64,000 nucleotides of DNA, taken from Boesenbergia rotunda. Lineage: Eukaryota; Streptophyta; Magnoliopsida; Zingiberales; Zingiberaceae. Below are positions 36,360 to 47,673 of this stretch, in pieces. The position numbers and the translations under genes are program-made. A model generated the notes under the pieces. It was given only the letters and a program-made list of their open reading frames with translations. It had not been told where the DNA came from and did no database searches. Numbering within the stretch: the stretch's first letter is position 1; each line of letters begins with the position of its first letter. The DNA is taken from NCBI GenBank assembly GCA_024364735.1, contig JAGFNQ010007661.1, positions 216,948 through 280,947 on the forward strand, read 5' to 3'.

Positions 36360-38345
36360 TGGTCGGGCATCCTCGGTGTCACGACTAAGTCTTACTCGTC
36401 TCGGGCATCCTCGGCACCACGAGACAGTAGAGGTCTAGGCTACTCCTGATCGGGCATCTTCGACACCACGACCAGACCTACTCATCTCGGGCATCTTCAG
36501 CGCAACGAGACGGTAGGAGTTTATGATCCTCCTGGTCGGGCATCCTCGGCACCATGACCAGGCCTACTCATCTCGGTATTCTCGACACCACGAGATGGTA
36601 GGGCTTTTAGGTTACTCTTGGTCGAGCATCCTCGGCACCACGACCAAGACTACACATCTCGGGCTTCCTTGGCACTACGAGATAGTAAGATTTTCGCCTT
36701 TTCATGGTCAGGCATCCTCGGCACCACGACCAGGTCTACTCATCTCGAGCATCCTCGCCACCGCGAGATGGTAGGGCATTTAGGCTACTCCTGGTCGGGC
36801 ATCCTCGGCACTATGACCAGGTCTACACATCTCGGCATCCTCGGCACCATGAGATGGTAAGATTTTTGCCTTGTCCTGGTCGGGCATCCTCGGCACCACG
36901 ACCAGGTCTACACATCTCGAGCATCCTTAGCACTGCGAGATGGTAGGGCTTTTAGGCTACTCCTGGTCGGGCTTCCTCGGCACCATGAGATGGTAAGATT
37001 TTCGCCTTGTCCTGGTCGGGCATCCTCGGCACTACAATCAGGTTTACTCATCTCGGGTATCCTCGGCACCGCGAGATGGTAGGGCTTTTAGGCTACTCCT
37101 GGTCGGGCATCCTTTGCACCATGACCAGGTCTACTCATCTCGGACATCCTTGGCACTGCGAGATGGTAGGGCTTTTAGGCTACTCCTGGTCAAGCATCCT
37201 CAGCACCACGACCAAGTCTACAAATCTCGGGCATCCTCGACACCACGAGAAGGTAAGATTTTCGCCTTGTCCTGGTCGAGCATCCTCGGCTCCACGAGAT
37301 GGTAAGATTTTCGCCTTGTCCTGGTCCAGCATCCTCGGCACCATGACCAGGTCTACTCATCTTGGGCATCCTCGGCACTGCGAGATGGTGGAGCATTTAA
37401 ACTACTCTTGGTCGGGCATCCTCGGCACCACGACCAGGTTTACACATCTCGGGCATCCTCGGCACCACGAGATGGCAAGATTTTCGCCTTGTCCTGGTCG
37501 GGCATCCTCGGCACCTTGACCAGGTCTACTCATCTCGAGCATCCTCGGTACCACAAGATGGTAGGGCTTTTAGTCTACTCTTGGTTGGGCATCCTCGACA
37601 CCACGACCAAGTCTACACATCTCGTGCATCCTCGGCACTACGAGATGGTAAGATTTTCGCCTTGTCCTGGTCGGGCATCCTCGGCACCACAACCAGGTCT
37701 ACTCATCTCAGGCATCCTCGGCACCGCGAGATGGTAGGGCTTTTAGGCTACTCCTGGTAGCGCATCCTCGGCACCACAACCAGGTCTACACATCTCAGAC
37801 ATCCTCGGCACACGAAATGGTAAGATTTTTGTCTAGTCCTGGTCGGGCATCCTCTGCACCACGACCAGGTCTACTTATCTCGGGCATCCTCGACACCGCG
37901 AGATGGTACGGCTTTTAGGCTACTCCTGGTCGGGCATCATCGGCAACACAACCAGGTCTACACATCTCGGGCATCCTCGACACCACGAGATGGTAATATT
38001 TTCGCCTTGTCCTGGTCGGGCATCCTCGGCACCACGACCAAGTCTACTCATCTCAGGCATCCTCGGCACCGCGAGATGGTAGGGCTTTTGGCTACTCCTG
38101 GTTGAGCATCCTCGGCACCACAACCAGGTCTACACATCTCAGACATCCTCGGTACCACGACATGGTAAGATTTTCGCCTTGTCCTGGTCGGGCATCCTCG
38201 ACGTCACGATCAGGTCTACTCATCTCGGGCATCCTCGGCACCAGGAGATGGTAGGATCTTTCGCTCTTCCTGGTCGGGCATCCTCAGCACCACGGCTAAA
38301 CCTACTCATCTCGGACATCCTCGGTACCACGAGATGGTAGAGTCC
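36360..38345. repeat. Hairpin minisatellite, about 23 units of 86-87 bp
   Basis: Each unit has two 30-nt hairpins that share the loop GGCATCCTCGGCACCA. One has the stem CTGGTCG/CGACCAG, the other CATCTCG/CGAGATG. They are joined by GTCTACT or GTCTACA, then a 19-20 bp spacer. Spacers alternate between GGGCTTTTAGGCTACTC and AAGATTTTCGCCTTGTC types, giving a 173-bp dimer. Stem variants are paired: TTGGTCG with CGACCAA (near 36618 and 37600) and GTCTCG with CGAGAC (near 36400). It lies between integrase and the antisense ORF of the Gypsy element. Long open frames cross it only because the units lack stops. Confidence 0.9.
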
Positions 38346-38394
38346 TCGGGATTTTGCATCGGGTCTTGATGAGACTTTTTGCTTGTTTCTTTCA

Positions 38395-39280
38395 TTACTG
38401 AAAACTGCAAACATGCATACAAATACATACATATTTCTCACATGGCTCACCGAGTACGATATGGCTGGAGGTGATTTGTATGTCAAGACCTATCCAACTT
38501 TTTGCCTTCGCCGTCTTGTAGATAATAGTTACCTCTGTTGAGCTTTTTAACGACGACGTAAGGGTCGCTCTATTGAGGCTCGAGCTTTCTGAGGTCGCCG
38601 ACCAGCTTGATTTTTTTCGAGACCTAATCTCCAACTTGAAAAGTTTGGGTGCTCACTCGGCGATTGTACACTTGCTGCATACGCTGTCGATATGCGATTA
38701 GTCGAGTAGCTGCCTTGTCTCGCACCTCTGCTACCAGGTCCAGGTCGATCAGTCATTCTTGATCATTATCTTCCATGTTATAGTTTTGCCGCCGGACAGA
38801 CTCGTCGCCTATCTCCACAGGGATCACCGCTTCCGCTCCATACACCAGATTGAAATGACTCTACCCTGTTCCTTCTTTGGAAGTAGTGTGGTATGACCAT
38901 AGGATACTCGGGAGCTCTTTAACCGAGCTACCTCCGACGTGGTTCAACTCTATCTTTAGCCCTCTAATAATCTCCCGGTTGACTACTTCTGTTTGGCCAT
39001 TTCCTTGGGGATATGCGATTAAAGTGAAGGCTTGGTGAATACCCAGTCCTTCACACGACTTTTTGAGTTTGCGCTCTGTAAATTGTCTGTTATTATCCGA
39101 CACCAACCTGTAAGGAATGTCGTACCTGCAGACTATATCCTTCCACAGGATGTTCATCATGGCGGCCTCCGTGATATGCGCAAGCGATTTAGCTTCAACC
39201 CACTTGGAGAAGTAGTCGACCAGCACTAACAGGAACTTCTTATGCTGAGGTCCGATCGGAAAGGAACCCACAATGTCCAT
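38395..39280 (-). pseudogene. Gypsy integrase core and C-terminal remnant
   Basis: Integrase joins retroelement cDNA to host DNA. The minus-strand reading from 39280 shows the DDE core: DIVGSFPIG (first D), VDYFSKWVEAKSL, LVSDNNRQF (second D, with SDN as in Gypsy) and GNGQTEVVNREI (E). After a break near 38861 the C-terminal region continues with RQGSYSTNRISTAYAASVQSP- and SWRLGLEKNQ-like readings, the degenerate form of the usual post-integrase segment. The N-terminal HHCC zinc region is mostly lost at the deletion joint near 39280. Stops and shifts show it is inactive. Confidence 0.85.
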
Positions 39281-39942
39281 TCCCCACTAGTCGAAGGGAC
39301 ACGAGACAGTGGAGGCTCTGAGTAGCTCGGTCGGGCGATGAGTGATATGCTGTTGCTTTTGACAGGCTTCGCATCCGACCACAAATTTGACGGCATCTGC
39401 TTGCAGTGTGGGCCAAAAATATCCTCCCCACTATAGCATCGCCGGGAAGCCAATTGATCTCCTTTGACCTCGGTCACCTGTTCGCCCACTGGGAATTTGA
39501 TATTCTGGTAGTAGACTGAGACCACCGCCTGGAATAGATTGTGCGTCGGATGCCCCAGGATGGCGTTGTAGGACGATGGAGCATCCATGATCATGAAGAG
39601 CGTCCTCCTCGTCCTCTCCAACTTGTCATCCCCCAGTGATAGAGAGAGGAAGATTTGCCCTATCAGTTGTACTCTGTACCCGGTGAAGCCGAAGAGCGGG
39701 GTGGAGACCGGATGCAGCTCATCCTCGTCGATCTATATCTGGTCCAGAGCTGCCTTGTAAAGGATGTTGACAGAGCTACCTGTATCCACAAAGATGTGCT
39801 TAACCTCGTAATTAGCTATTCTGGCGAGGATTACCAGTGCATCTTCATGGAGGGCTTTCATGACCTCCAGATCGTCAAGGCCGAATGAAATAACCGAGCC
39901 TTGACGCTTGTCTCTGCTTGTCCCAATGCCATAGTTCTCCAA
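39226..39942 (-). pseudogene. Gypsy protease and start of RT region, with RT/RNase H deleted
   Basis: On the minus strand, 39942-39733 carries the aspartic protease: VISFGLDDLEVMKALHEDAL, then IFVDTGSSVNIL with the D-T-G-S active site. Next, 39621-39226 holds MDAPSSYNAILGHPT and QAVVSVYYQNIKFPV, the segment that normally precedes the reverse transcriptase domain. The integrase core begins within about 50 bases of the end of this segment (overlapping region 39226-39280), so the roughly 1.5-2 kb that should encode RT and RNase H are missing. Confidence 0.8.
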
Positions 39943-40318
39943 CCGGCGGGTATGAGCCTTTCTTTCTCGATGAGAATCTCTTCCAGTCTACCCTCCTGAG
40001 ATGACTCCCATATGGCCGGATGGAGGTCCGTGCGCCGGAGCTTTGCCCTTCTTGGGATCTCTTTCAGGAGACATGATTGGTGAGGTACTATTTCTCGACT
40101 TCTTCCCCTCGAGCATGACTGGGACCGGCGGTTGGATCTGTCTTCCACTGATTGTCGTCGACGAGGAGAAGGGCTTTGGCGAGGGGATCACCGTCGATAC
40201 CCCGCTTTGTTCCACCGCTTGCGGGGTTTGGCATCCGCGTCCTTAGACCTCCTTTTCTTCAGGGTATAACACTATTCTGTGGAGTGTGTTGTACTGCCGT
40301 GGAAGTCGCAGTACTTCT

Positions 40319-41124
40319 TCAGTGGTTCGGGTTCCGCGGTATCGACCGTCTCCACCAACCTCTTTTTACCGGCCCAGTGATCCTTCCCAGAGCGAGGATC
40401 TTTTGCCCAAGCTGGTGCAGGTGGTTCCCTTCTCTCGGATCGTACCGAGATCTAGATAGGGGCTCCCGCCGAATCCTTGCGGTGGGCGTGCTGCACCTCC
40501 TCGACATTGACGTGCTTGACCGACCACCCCAATAAGTCGTCAAAGTTGGACGGTGGTTTCTCACCAACGATCGAAATAAATCACCTATGGAGAGTCCTTG
40601 CGTGAAAGCGCTGATAAGGATCCCCGAAGTAGCGGTTGACATGTCTTGAACTACCCGATTGAACCGTTAGATGTAGTCCTTCAGTGGTTCTTTGGTCTTC
40701 TGCTTAAGGGAGAAGAGATTTAACGTCGTCTTCTGGTATCGCCGGCTGCTGGCGAAGTGGTGCAAGAAGACGATTCTAAACTCCAAAAAAGAGTTTATCA
40801 AATTCTGGGGCAGCCGCTGGAATCATCTCTGGGGGCCCCTGATAAGGTGTTCAAGAACACCCGACACTTTACACCATCTGTGTATTGGTGTTGGAGAGTC
40901 GCGTTCTCAAACTTGCAGATATTGTCTTCTGGATCTGTCTTCCCATCATAGTCTGCAATTCCTGGACCAAGAAATTGCTTAGGCATGGGATCCGCTATAA
41001 TGTCATGAGAAAAAGGGATAGACGGAGACTTCATGAAGGCTTTGGGGGCCTCAATTTTCTCCAGCCCCTCCTCCTGCCGTAAGGCGCTGGAGGCGGCAGA
41101 ATGCGCCTTCTCCATTTCTCCCAA
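40319..41124 (-). pseudogene. Gypsy gag remnant
   Basis: Gag forms the particle shell of the retroelement. From 41124 down: a head region, then PKQFLGPGIADYDGKTDPED and FENATLQHQYTDGVKCRVFL (retrotransposon gag core). After a shift, 40642-40319 encodes ATSGILISAFTQGLSIGDLF and RSLVRNHRPT, also typical of plant Gypsy gag, followed by a basic linker. The stretch 40318-39943 continues into the gag-protease linker with broken frames. A partial second copy lies at 41879-42203. Confidence 0.8.
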
Positions 41125-41384
41125 GGAATCACGCCGGGCGCAGGACCTGTCATTATCAGTCTCGCTTGTGGCTAGACGGATTCGATTTCAGTGATTCAAG
41201 GCCGACATCCTTGGGATTTTGGCCTGCACTGAAGCTCTTCGTGAGGCGGCTTGCTCGATTTGGTGTTGCTCTAATGCCCCTCTAACGGCGTTAGTGAGTA
41301 GACGATTCAACTCTTCCCTGATCAGAATGATGAGTTATCCATCTGGGTTTGTCATCACAGTGCTCCTTCTGGTACTTTGATGAG

Positions 41385-41407
41385 TTTCCCACAGGCGACG
41401 TCAAACT
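41385..41407 (-). promoter_or_regulatory. Decayed primer-binding region after the 5' LTR
   Basis: On the minus strand directly after the LTR end (CCAGAACA) comes AGTTTGACGTCGCCTGTGGG. It resembles the TTTGGCGCCGTCTGTGGG start common in Tat-lineage elements. It shows that the LTR fragment at 41408-41878 is the 5' LTR. Confidence 0.6.
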
Positions 41408-41878
41408 TGTTCTGGAAATGAACGACGCGGATGGCGATTCACCAAGGCGTAACCCACGAAGACGGTGATGGGGAGAGGATGTCCACGCCCTGTGAGATTA
41501 ACATGAGCGTTAAAGGGAATACACCAGAAGATTTTTCGGTGGACCCCTCTTCGACGCTCAAGTCAGGGATCTTATCTTTTTTTGGAGAACAACGAGGAAT
41601 CAAAATTTTCTCTAAATTCGGAAAGCTTACCCCCTGACTTGGATGTCGAGGCATCTTATATCTGAGATTTCGATCACACGTATCCCTACATTCTCCTCCA
41701 TGTCCCTTAATCATCGGTTACTTAATAGATATCCCATTTTTTTGGTAATGGCTACTGCGATCATTAAGGCCTTAATTGTCGTGCGTTGCGAGCAATAATT
41801 ATCCGATGACTTTCCTATTCTGGAAAAAGGAACGACTACTTGAAGTCGGACTCTTTGATTCTTATGTTGATCTTTGGA
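41408..41878 (-). repeat. 5' LTR fragment, family A copy 3
   Basis: Aligns with the first 470 bp (plus-strand reading) of 30206-30909, from TGTTCTGGAAATG to TTGATCTTTGGA, then stops abruptly. About 230 bp of U3 is missing. At 41879 the sequence changes to a second copy of the gag region. Confidence 0.8.
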
Positions 41879-42203
41879 CGACCCCTGATAAGGTGTTCAA
41901 GAACACTCGACACTTTACACTCTCTGTGTGTTGGTGTAGGAGTGTCACGTTCTCGAACTTGCAGATGTGGTCCTCTAGATCCGTCTTCCCATCGTAGTCA
42001 GCAATTCCTGAACCACGAAATTGCTTAGGCATGAGATCCGCTATGATGTCTTAAAAAAAAGGGTAGATGAAGACTTCATAAGGGCTTTGGGGAGCCTCAA
42101 TTTTCCCCGGCCGCTCCTCCTTCCGTAAGGCGCTGGAGGCAGCAGAATGCGTCTTCTCCATTTCTTCCAAAAAATCTTGTCGGAGCCCTGGACGCGGCAT
42201 CCG
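41879..42203 (-). repeat. Second partial copy of the gag region
   Basis: Co-linear with 40832-41160 in the same orientation (for example CCCCTGATAAGGTGTTCAAG and GCAATTCCTG...CACGAAATTGCTTAGGCATG). It is joined to the LTR on one side and to the duplicated flank on the other by non-homologous junctions. Confidence 0.85.
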
Positions 42204-42797
42204 GACTAGTAACCTCTGTGATTTATCTCTTCTATGTTGCTGTAGAATGAATTGACGGGATATTGAGATGAGCGAATCACCTTTGCCACCAGATGTTTAA
42301 ATTTATATGTTTTGTTCTCTTCTGCGAAATTAATTTTGTAGTTGTGACGGAGTCAAGACACTTTGATTTTAGTTTAGAGGAAGACAGGACTCACAAGCTA
42401 ACATTAACACTACACCCATTGCAAAAGCAACCGTGTATAGACTGCTACCCAACGAGAAAATCTCTCATTCTACCAGACCTTCTGTGATATATTGAAAAGT
42501 CTAATTGTTGCCTCCGACACGATAGTGGATGTTCCGAGCTGCAGCGAAATTGCATAACTAGAATTTAAATACAGTAAAATAAATACCAACTACAATGATT
42601 TCTCTTATTTTCTTTAACTAAAATTCTCGTATATTAGCATACTAACATATGAACAAATGAAATTAATACTTCTGATAAAAAAAAAATTGAAAAAAAAAAA
42701 CAAACTTCAAATGAATACTAAAGAAAATTATCAAAAGAAATAGAGCCTTAGCTTTGCTAAACTAGCTATTGATTAACTGAGTTGACATATTATAAAC
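42204..42797. repeat. Duplicated block, copy 2
   Basis: Same sequence as 29395-30205 without the 218-bp MITE, ending in TAAAC directly before the LTR at 42798. See the finding on unequal recombination. Confidence 0.85.
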
Positions 42798-44636
42798 TGT
42801 TCCGAAAACGAACGACGCGGATAGCGAGTGATCTTGTCGATAAGCGAAGAGAACTTTCACTCAGATGACTTGATCAAACCGAACTGACCCGGTCAGATGA
42901 ATGAGTTGCGGCAGCGTGAGAGTCAGGGTCGGGATCAAAGGTTAGCAGGACAGAATTGAGTCGGAATCGGACCGAAACGGGAACACAAGAGGTGGAGAAG
43001 AAAATTTCAGCAGCAAGAATCCCTTTTCTGAAGCACCCATGGGGTCTTATATAGGGGAGGAGAAGGCCCCTGTCGTGTCAAGGTCGTCTTGTCTCATTAA
43101 AAACTGACCTGCTGACATACTGATCCTTTGGCAACCTTAGTCTTCCCGAGGGTCTGGCACAGTCGTCTGAAGGTCTGTCCAGGCTGTCATTTCCATCCCA
43201 ATTAATGTCTGATACTCTGCCAGGATCTGATTATGACAGGTGTCTTTTTCTTATAATGAGAAGATATGGAGGATCTTAAAAGACTGATCATGATTAAACT
43301 ACTGAGATAGTGGGGTCGTCTTGGCTGATCTCACTAGGCGCAGTGACACTCTGCGAGACATACTGACCCTGCACGGCTTGGCCGGCCAGCCGGGAATGAT
43401 CACTCGGCGAGACTCGGTCACTCGGCCGTCACTCAACTCTTGGGGGAGCAAGTGGTCTGAGCGGGTTCAATTGTTCCTGTTACCAACCAATCTGTCCAAC
43501 TGGCCGATCGGGTACGTCCACCCGGGCAGTGGGATACAGATCGTGACCTTCAAAACGGGAGTTAGTGATTTTATTTGTCAGGACGATTAAGTCGTCCGGT
43601 CGGGTGTACCCGACCGGAACCATCCGCCCGGGATGCAGCTACACGCTCAATATCCTCTTGGTCAGAGTTAGGCACGTGCTCTTCCGTCCGCCCGACCGAA
43701 CCTTCCCGGCCGGACGTGCCCGATCGGAGACGTCCGACCGGCTGCCTTCGACTAAGCCAAACCTGCATGACCTCGAACTTTGATCCATCCGACTAGGTTG
43801 ATACCTAGCATGCCTGACTGTCGTTGTCCGCCCGGGCTTCCTCCAGACCGGGCTCTTTATCGATCCGGGTCAACTCCCGACCGGGTCATCTTAACCCCCG
43901 ACCGGATCAGCAAGTCACCAAGGAGCAACCCACGAAGGCGGTGATGGGAAGAGGATGTCCATGTCCTACGAGATTAACACGAACTTTAAAGGGAACACAC
44001 CGGAATATTTTTCGGTGGAGCCCTCTCCGACGCTCAAGTCAAGGATCTTATCTTTTTTCGGAGGACAATGAGGAATCAAAGTTTTCTCTAAGTTTGGAAA
44101 TCTTATCCCCTTATCTGGATGCCGAGACATCTTATATACCTGAGGTTTCGATCACACGTGTTCCCACGTTCTCCTCCACATCCCTTAATCATCGGTTACT
44201 TGATAGATATCCTATCTTTTGGTAACGACCGCTGCGATCATTAAGGCCTTAATTGCCGCGCGTTGCGGGCAATAATTATCCGATGACTTTTCTATTCTGG
44301 AAAGAGGACTATTTGTAGTCGGGCTCTCTGACTCTTATGTTGATCTTTGAGCTCCACTCTCATGAGCCAGTCTCGAAATTTCAACTCCCGAGCTGACCTC
44401 AAGGTCTTCATTTATTTTTCTGAGATGGTCTCGGGAGCCCGATACCCGATCTGACCTCGTAGGCTTTCCTCCATTCTCCCGAGGTAGTCTCGGGAGCCCG
44501 ATTGCAAATCTGACCACGGGACTCTGATCTATTTTCCCGAGATAGACTCAGTCTAACCTCGAAGCACTGGTTCGGTAGGCCCTGTCTCATAGTTTTCCCA
44601 CATCACATGTCCATCCCGGGACGTTCATCCCTATCA
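42798..44636 (-). repeat. Family A LTR split by a family B solo LTR
   Basis: TGTTCCGAAAACGAACGACG (42798-42828) continues at 43910 with GTCACCAAGGAGC... and ends CCCTATCA at 44636. TAAAC lies on both sides (42793-42797 and 44637-44641). Taken alone it looks like a solo LTR with its own target duplication. Confidence 0.88.
42829..43909 (-). mobile_element. Solo LTR, family B copy 3 (TSD GCGAG/GCAAG)
   Basis: TGATCTTGTCGATAAGCGAAG...ACCGGATCA, 1081 bp, inserted in a family A LTR. The duplications are GCGAG (42824-42828) and GCAAG (43910-43914), with one mismatch. The minus-strand TATA box is CTATATAAG near 43052. GC-rich CGACCGGG-type repeats lie at 43590-43905. Confidence 0.87.
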
Positions 44637-44933
44637 TAAACCTTATAAAATTATATTCAGAACCTATTTGTTTATCAAGAACTCAGGAACCAGTCCTATA
44701 CAAACTCTATCAGAACCTGTTTTTCTTATTATTTATTTTTGGCGTGTGCTAGTCCACAATAATTATTGGACGATTCGTGGAAGCCAATAAGAAATTTCAC
44801 GAAGAGCTACAAGACGTACACAATTAACTAAGCAATCGGAATAGTCTACGACCGAAGCAAGTCTATATGTACGATTGAAAGGAGAATACCTGTGGAACAA
44901 ATTGATTCTTCTTTCTTCATCTACATCTCGCGG

Positions 44934-47673
44934 ATGGCCGATCCTTTAACCTGCATGGCAACTTTTTTAGTCCCTATCTATAACGCCTGCTGTGCCCCTG
45001 TCTATGCTGCAATTGGCGAAACCATAGCTTCGTACCTTCATCGAAGGCGGAATTGGAGAGCCCTCGCGGACGTTTTGAGGCGCCTCCACGCCAAGGCGGA
45101 GAAATTGAAGGTGAACATCGAGGAAGAGGCTCAACAGTTGAGGGTTTGCAACTTCGACGTCGAGGACTGGGAGAAGAGGGTCGAAGAGTTCCTGATCTTG
45201 GCAAACCGCGTCGTCGACGATGATTCCAGTGGATGTGCATATCGTTGTCGTGTGGCCCCCAAAATCAGTCGACTGTTGGCGGAAGCCAATTGCTTGTTCA
45301 AGGAAGGTGAATCGTTCTCTCCGCCGTACGCCCACTCGCCGCCTCTGGACGTGGCGGAGCAGCTCACAGACCTGAAGCCCACCTTCGGAATGGATTCCAT
45401 CTTGCAGAAACTGTGGTCGCAGTTTAACCTCGAGGAGAACAGCGTCGTCGGCGTCTACGGGCTCGGCGGAGTGGGGAAGACGACTCTGCTGAAGATATTC
45501 AACGACGAGCTGAGGCAGAGGCCTGGCGACTACCAGGTGGTGATCATGATCGAGGTTGCCAACTCAGTGACGCTCAATGCGGTGACGATGCAGAGGACGA
45601 TTTCCGACCGATTGGGGCTACTCTGGAAGAAAACCAGTCACAGAAAGATCGCGCCGCGTTTCTTCTGCAGGTACTAAGGAAGAAGAAGTTCGTGATGCTG
45701 CTCGATGCTGTGTGGCAAAAGTTTGAATTGGAGGATGTCGGAATCCCCGTTCCGAGCTCCTCCAACGGCTGCAAGCTCGTCGTTGCTTCGCGGCTCGACT
45801 ACGTGTGCGCCCAGATGGGCACCAAGAACCCCATCGCTATGCAGTGCTTGGAGAAAGAAGAGGCTTGGGATCTGTTTCTGAGCAAATTGACAAACAACGT
45901 AAAGGCCGCCATTAACGAGGACAAAGGTATGCACAAAAGTGCGGAGGAGATTGTGAACAGCTGCGGCGGCCTTCCGCTTGCGCTCAATGTCGTCGGCTCT
46001 GCTCTTACTTGCAGCAGGGAACCTAATGAATGGAAGCACGCAGCCAGAGCAATGACGCAGAACATATCCAGCATCGACGGCGCCGACAAGATGCTAACTG
46101 CTCTCAAGTACAGCTACGACATGCTCGACGATGGGGATAGGCAAAAGGAGTGCTTCCTCTACTGTACTCTGTTCCCAGACTACGGTTCCATCAACAAGGA
46201 TCAGCTCGTGGACTATTGGGTGGCGGAAGGGCTCATCTCTGCAGTGCCCTACGAAGGGTACAAGGTGATAAGAAAGCTGGTCTCTGCGTGCTTGTTGCAG
46301 AGTAGCGACGCAGATCCGCACTCAGAGGTGACGATGCACCAGATGATTCGAAGAATGGGGCATCAACATGCATCTGAGTTCTTCGTAGAAGCCGGTAAGG
46401 CATTGAAGCAAGCACCTAATGTGCAAGATTGGACAAATTTCACAAGGATTTCTCTGATGTCCAACGACATCAGAGAACTCTCCATTTCACCGGACTGCCG
46501 GAAGCTTCTTACCTTGCTGCTTCAGAACAATCCAAATCTGCGCCTTCTTAGTCCAAACTTCTTCAAATCGATGCCATCCCTCAAGGTGCTCGACCTTTCG
46601 CACACAGCCATCGAGAATCTCCCGGATTGCAGCGCGCTGAGCCAATTGGTGTATCTCAATCTCTCCCACACCCTCGTTAAGGAAGTCCCAAGAAACTCTG
46701 CAACGCGCTGGTCGAGCTGCTTTACCTCAACATGTCCGACACCCGCATCGAGGAGCTCCCCCAGCACCTGTGGAAATTGCAAAAGCTGACACATTTGTAT
46801 TTGGGCGAGACGTCGGCCCTTAGGGTTATCCCCCATGGCACCATCTCCAAGCTCTATCAGCTAAAGATTCTCAATCTCTACAGAAGTAATTACGGGGTCA
46901 AGGACGCGGACGATCTGAACCTGGAGAAATTGGAGGAACTCAAGTTCCTAGGGATCACCATCTACTCCCAGGAAGTCTTCGCTAAGTTGAAGAGAACCGA
47001 TCCGCTTGCAAGATCCACTCGGTGCTTGAGCCTCTCCCGTTGCCCGAGGATAACATCGATCCAACTCTCGGAGTTCAAGAAGATGGAGCATCTCAAGGAG
47101 CTTCACATCGAATCCTGCAACGCATTGGAAAAGCTGATTGTTGATCACGTTGAGCAAGAAGACAGCGTGAAGAGGGTGAAGATTCTCACGCTCGCGAGCT
47201 TGCCAAATCTAGTCGAGGTCTCCTTCGGAACGGCAATCCATCGGTTCCAAGATCTGCGCGACCTCACCATTCGTTCATGCCCCAAACTGAAGCACGTTTC
47301 ATGGGTGATGCGGCTTCAATCCCTAGAGAGGCTCGTCATCTCGGACTGCGACGCATTGGAAGAGCTCGTGCCAAGTGATACTCCTCTTGTCCAATCCATG
47401 AACGGCGAATCGATCGTCGAAGGAAGATATGAACTGCCCAGATTGAGGATCATGGAGCTGAAAGGGCTCCAAAGCTTGAGGAGCATATGCCAAAAGGGGA
47501 GAAGCTTCCCTGGCTTGGAGAGCATCAGAGTGGAGGGCTGCCAGAATCTTAAAGACCTGCCGGCGGCCGGAGTACCAAAGCTGAAGCAAATATGTGGCGA
47601 GGTGGGATGGTGGGAAGGATTGACGCCGGAGATGAGGGCCAGTTCGCCGGGCGATTGCTTTGTTCCAATTTAA
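44934..47673 (+). pseudogene. CC-NBS-LRR resistance gene (RPS2-like), two one-base frameshifts
   Basis: NLR proteins are intracellular immune receptors that switch state by ADP/ATP exchange at the NB-ARC domain. A single exon of about 913 codons is readable in three frames. A coiled-coil N-terminus starts MADPLTCM (residues 1 to about 150). The P-loop GVYGLGGVGKTTLL is near residue 173 and kinase-2 KKKFVMLLDAVW near 250. RNBS-B GCKLVVASR, CGGLPLAL, ECFLYCTLFPDY and VTMHQMIRRMG follow, then LRRs (LKVLDLSHTAIENLPD onward) to the stop at 47673. A missing base near 45620-45630 shifts frame inside NB-ARC and a second near 46690 shifts it at the start of the LRRs; otherwise no stops occur. Kinase-2 has LLDAVW instead of LLDDVW, and the MHD motif is MHQ. 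The MADP start is preferred over an upstream in-frame ATG at 44892. It could be a pseudogene, or both shifts could be assembly errors. Confidence 0.85.

Larger units (their letters stand above)
30206..44636 (-). mobile_element. Tat-lineage Ty3/Gypsy retrotransposon, family A copy 3, rearranged (TSD TAAAC)
   Basis: Read on the minus strand the order is: LTR 44636-42798, duplicated flank and gag fragment, 5' LTR fragment (41878-41408), primer-binding region, gag, protease, start of RT, integrase, hairpin minisatellite, an ORF antisense to pol, polypurine tract, and 3' LTR (30909-30206). TAAAC lies before 30206, before 42798 and after 44636. The integrase-to-3'-LTR spacer with tandem repeats, and the antisense extra ORF, are known traits of Tat-lineage elements. 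The RT/RNase H core is deleted and all frames are broken. Two foreign solo LTRs are inserted (33477-35761 and 42829-43909). Confidence 0.85.

Noticed and set aside
36201..37737. Several overlapping open frames of 80-170 codons on the plus strand, repeating GHPRHHDQ-like and SGILGTT-like words
   Set aside because: They are translations of the hairpin minisatellite, whose 86-87 bp units lack stops in some frames. No independent coding evidence.
36360..38345. Regular repeat-spacer look resembling a CRISPR array
   Set aside because: The spacers are themselves two conserved sequences, there are no cas genes, and it lies within a plant retrotransposon.
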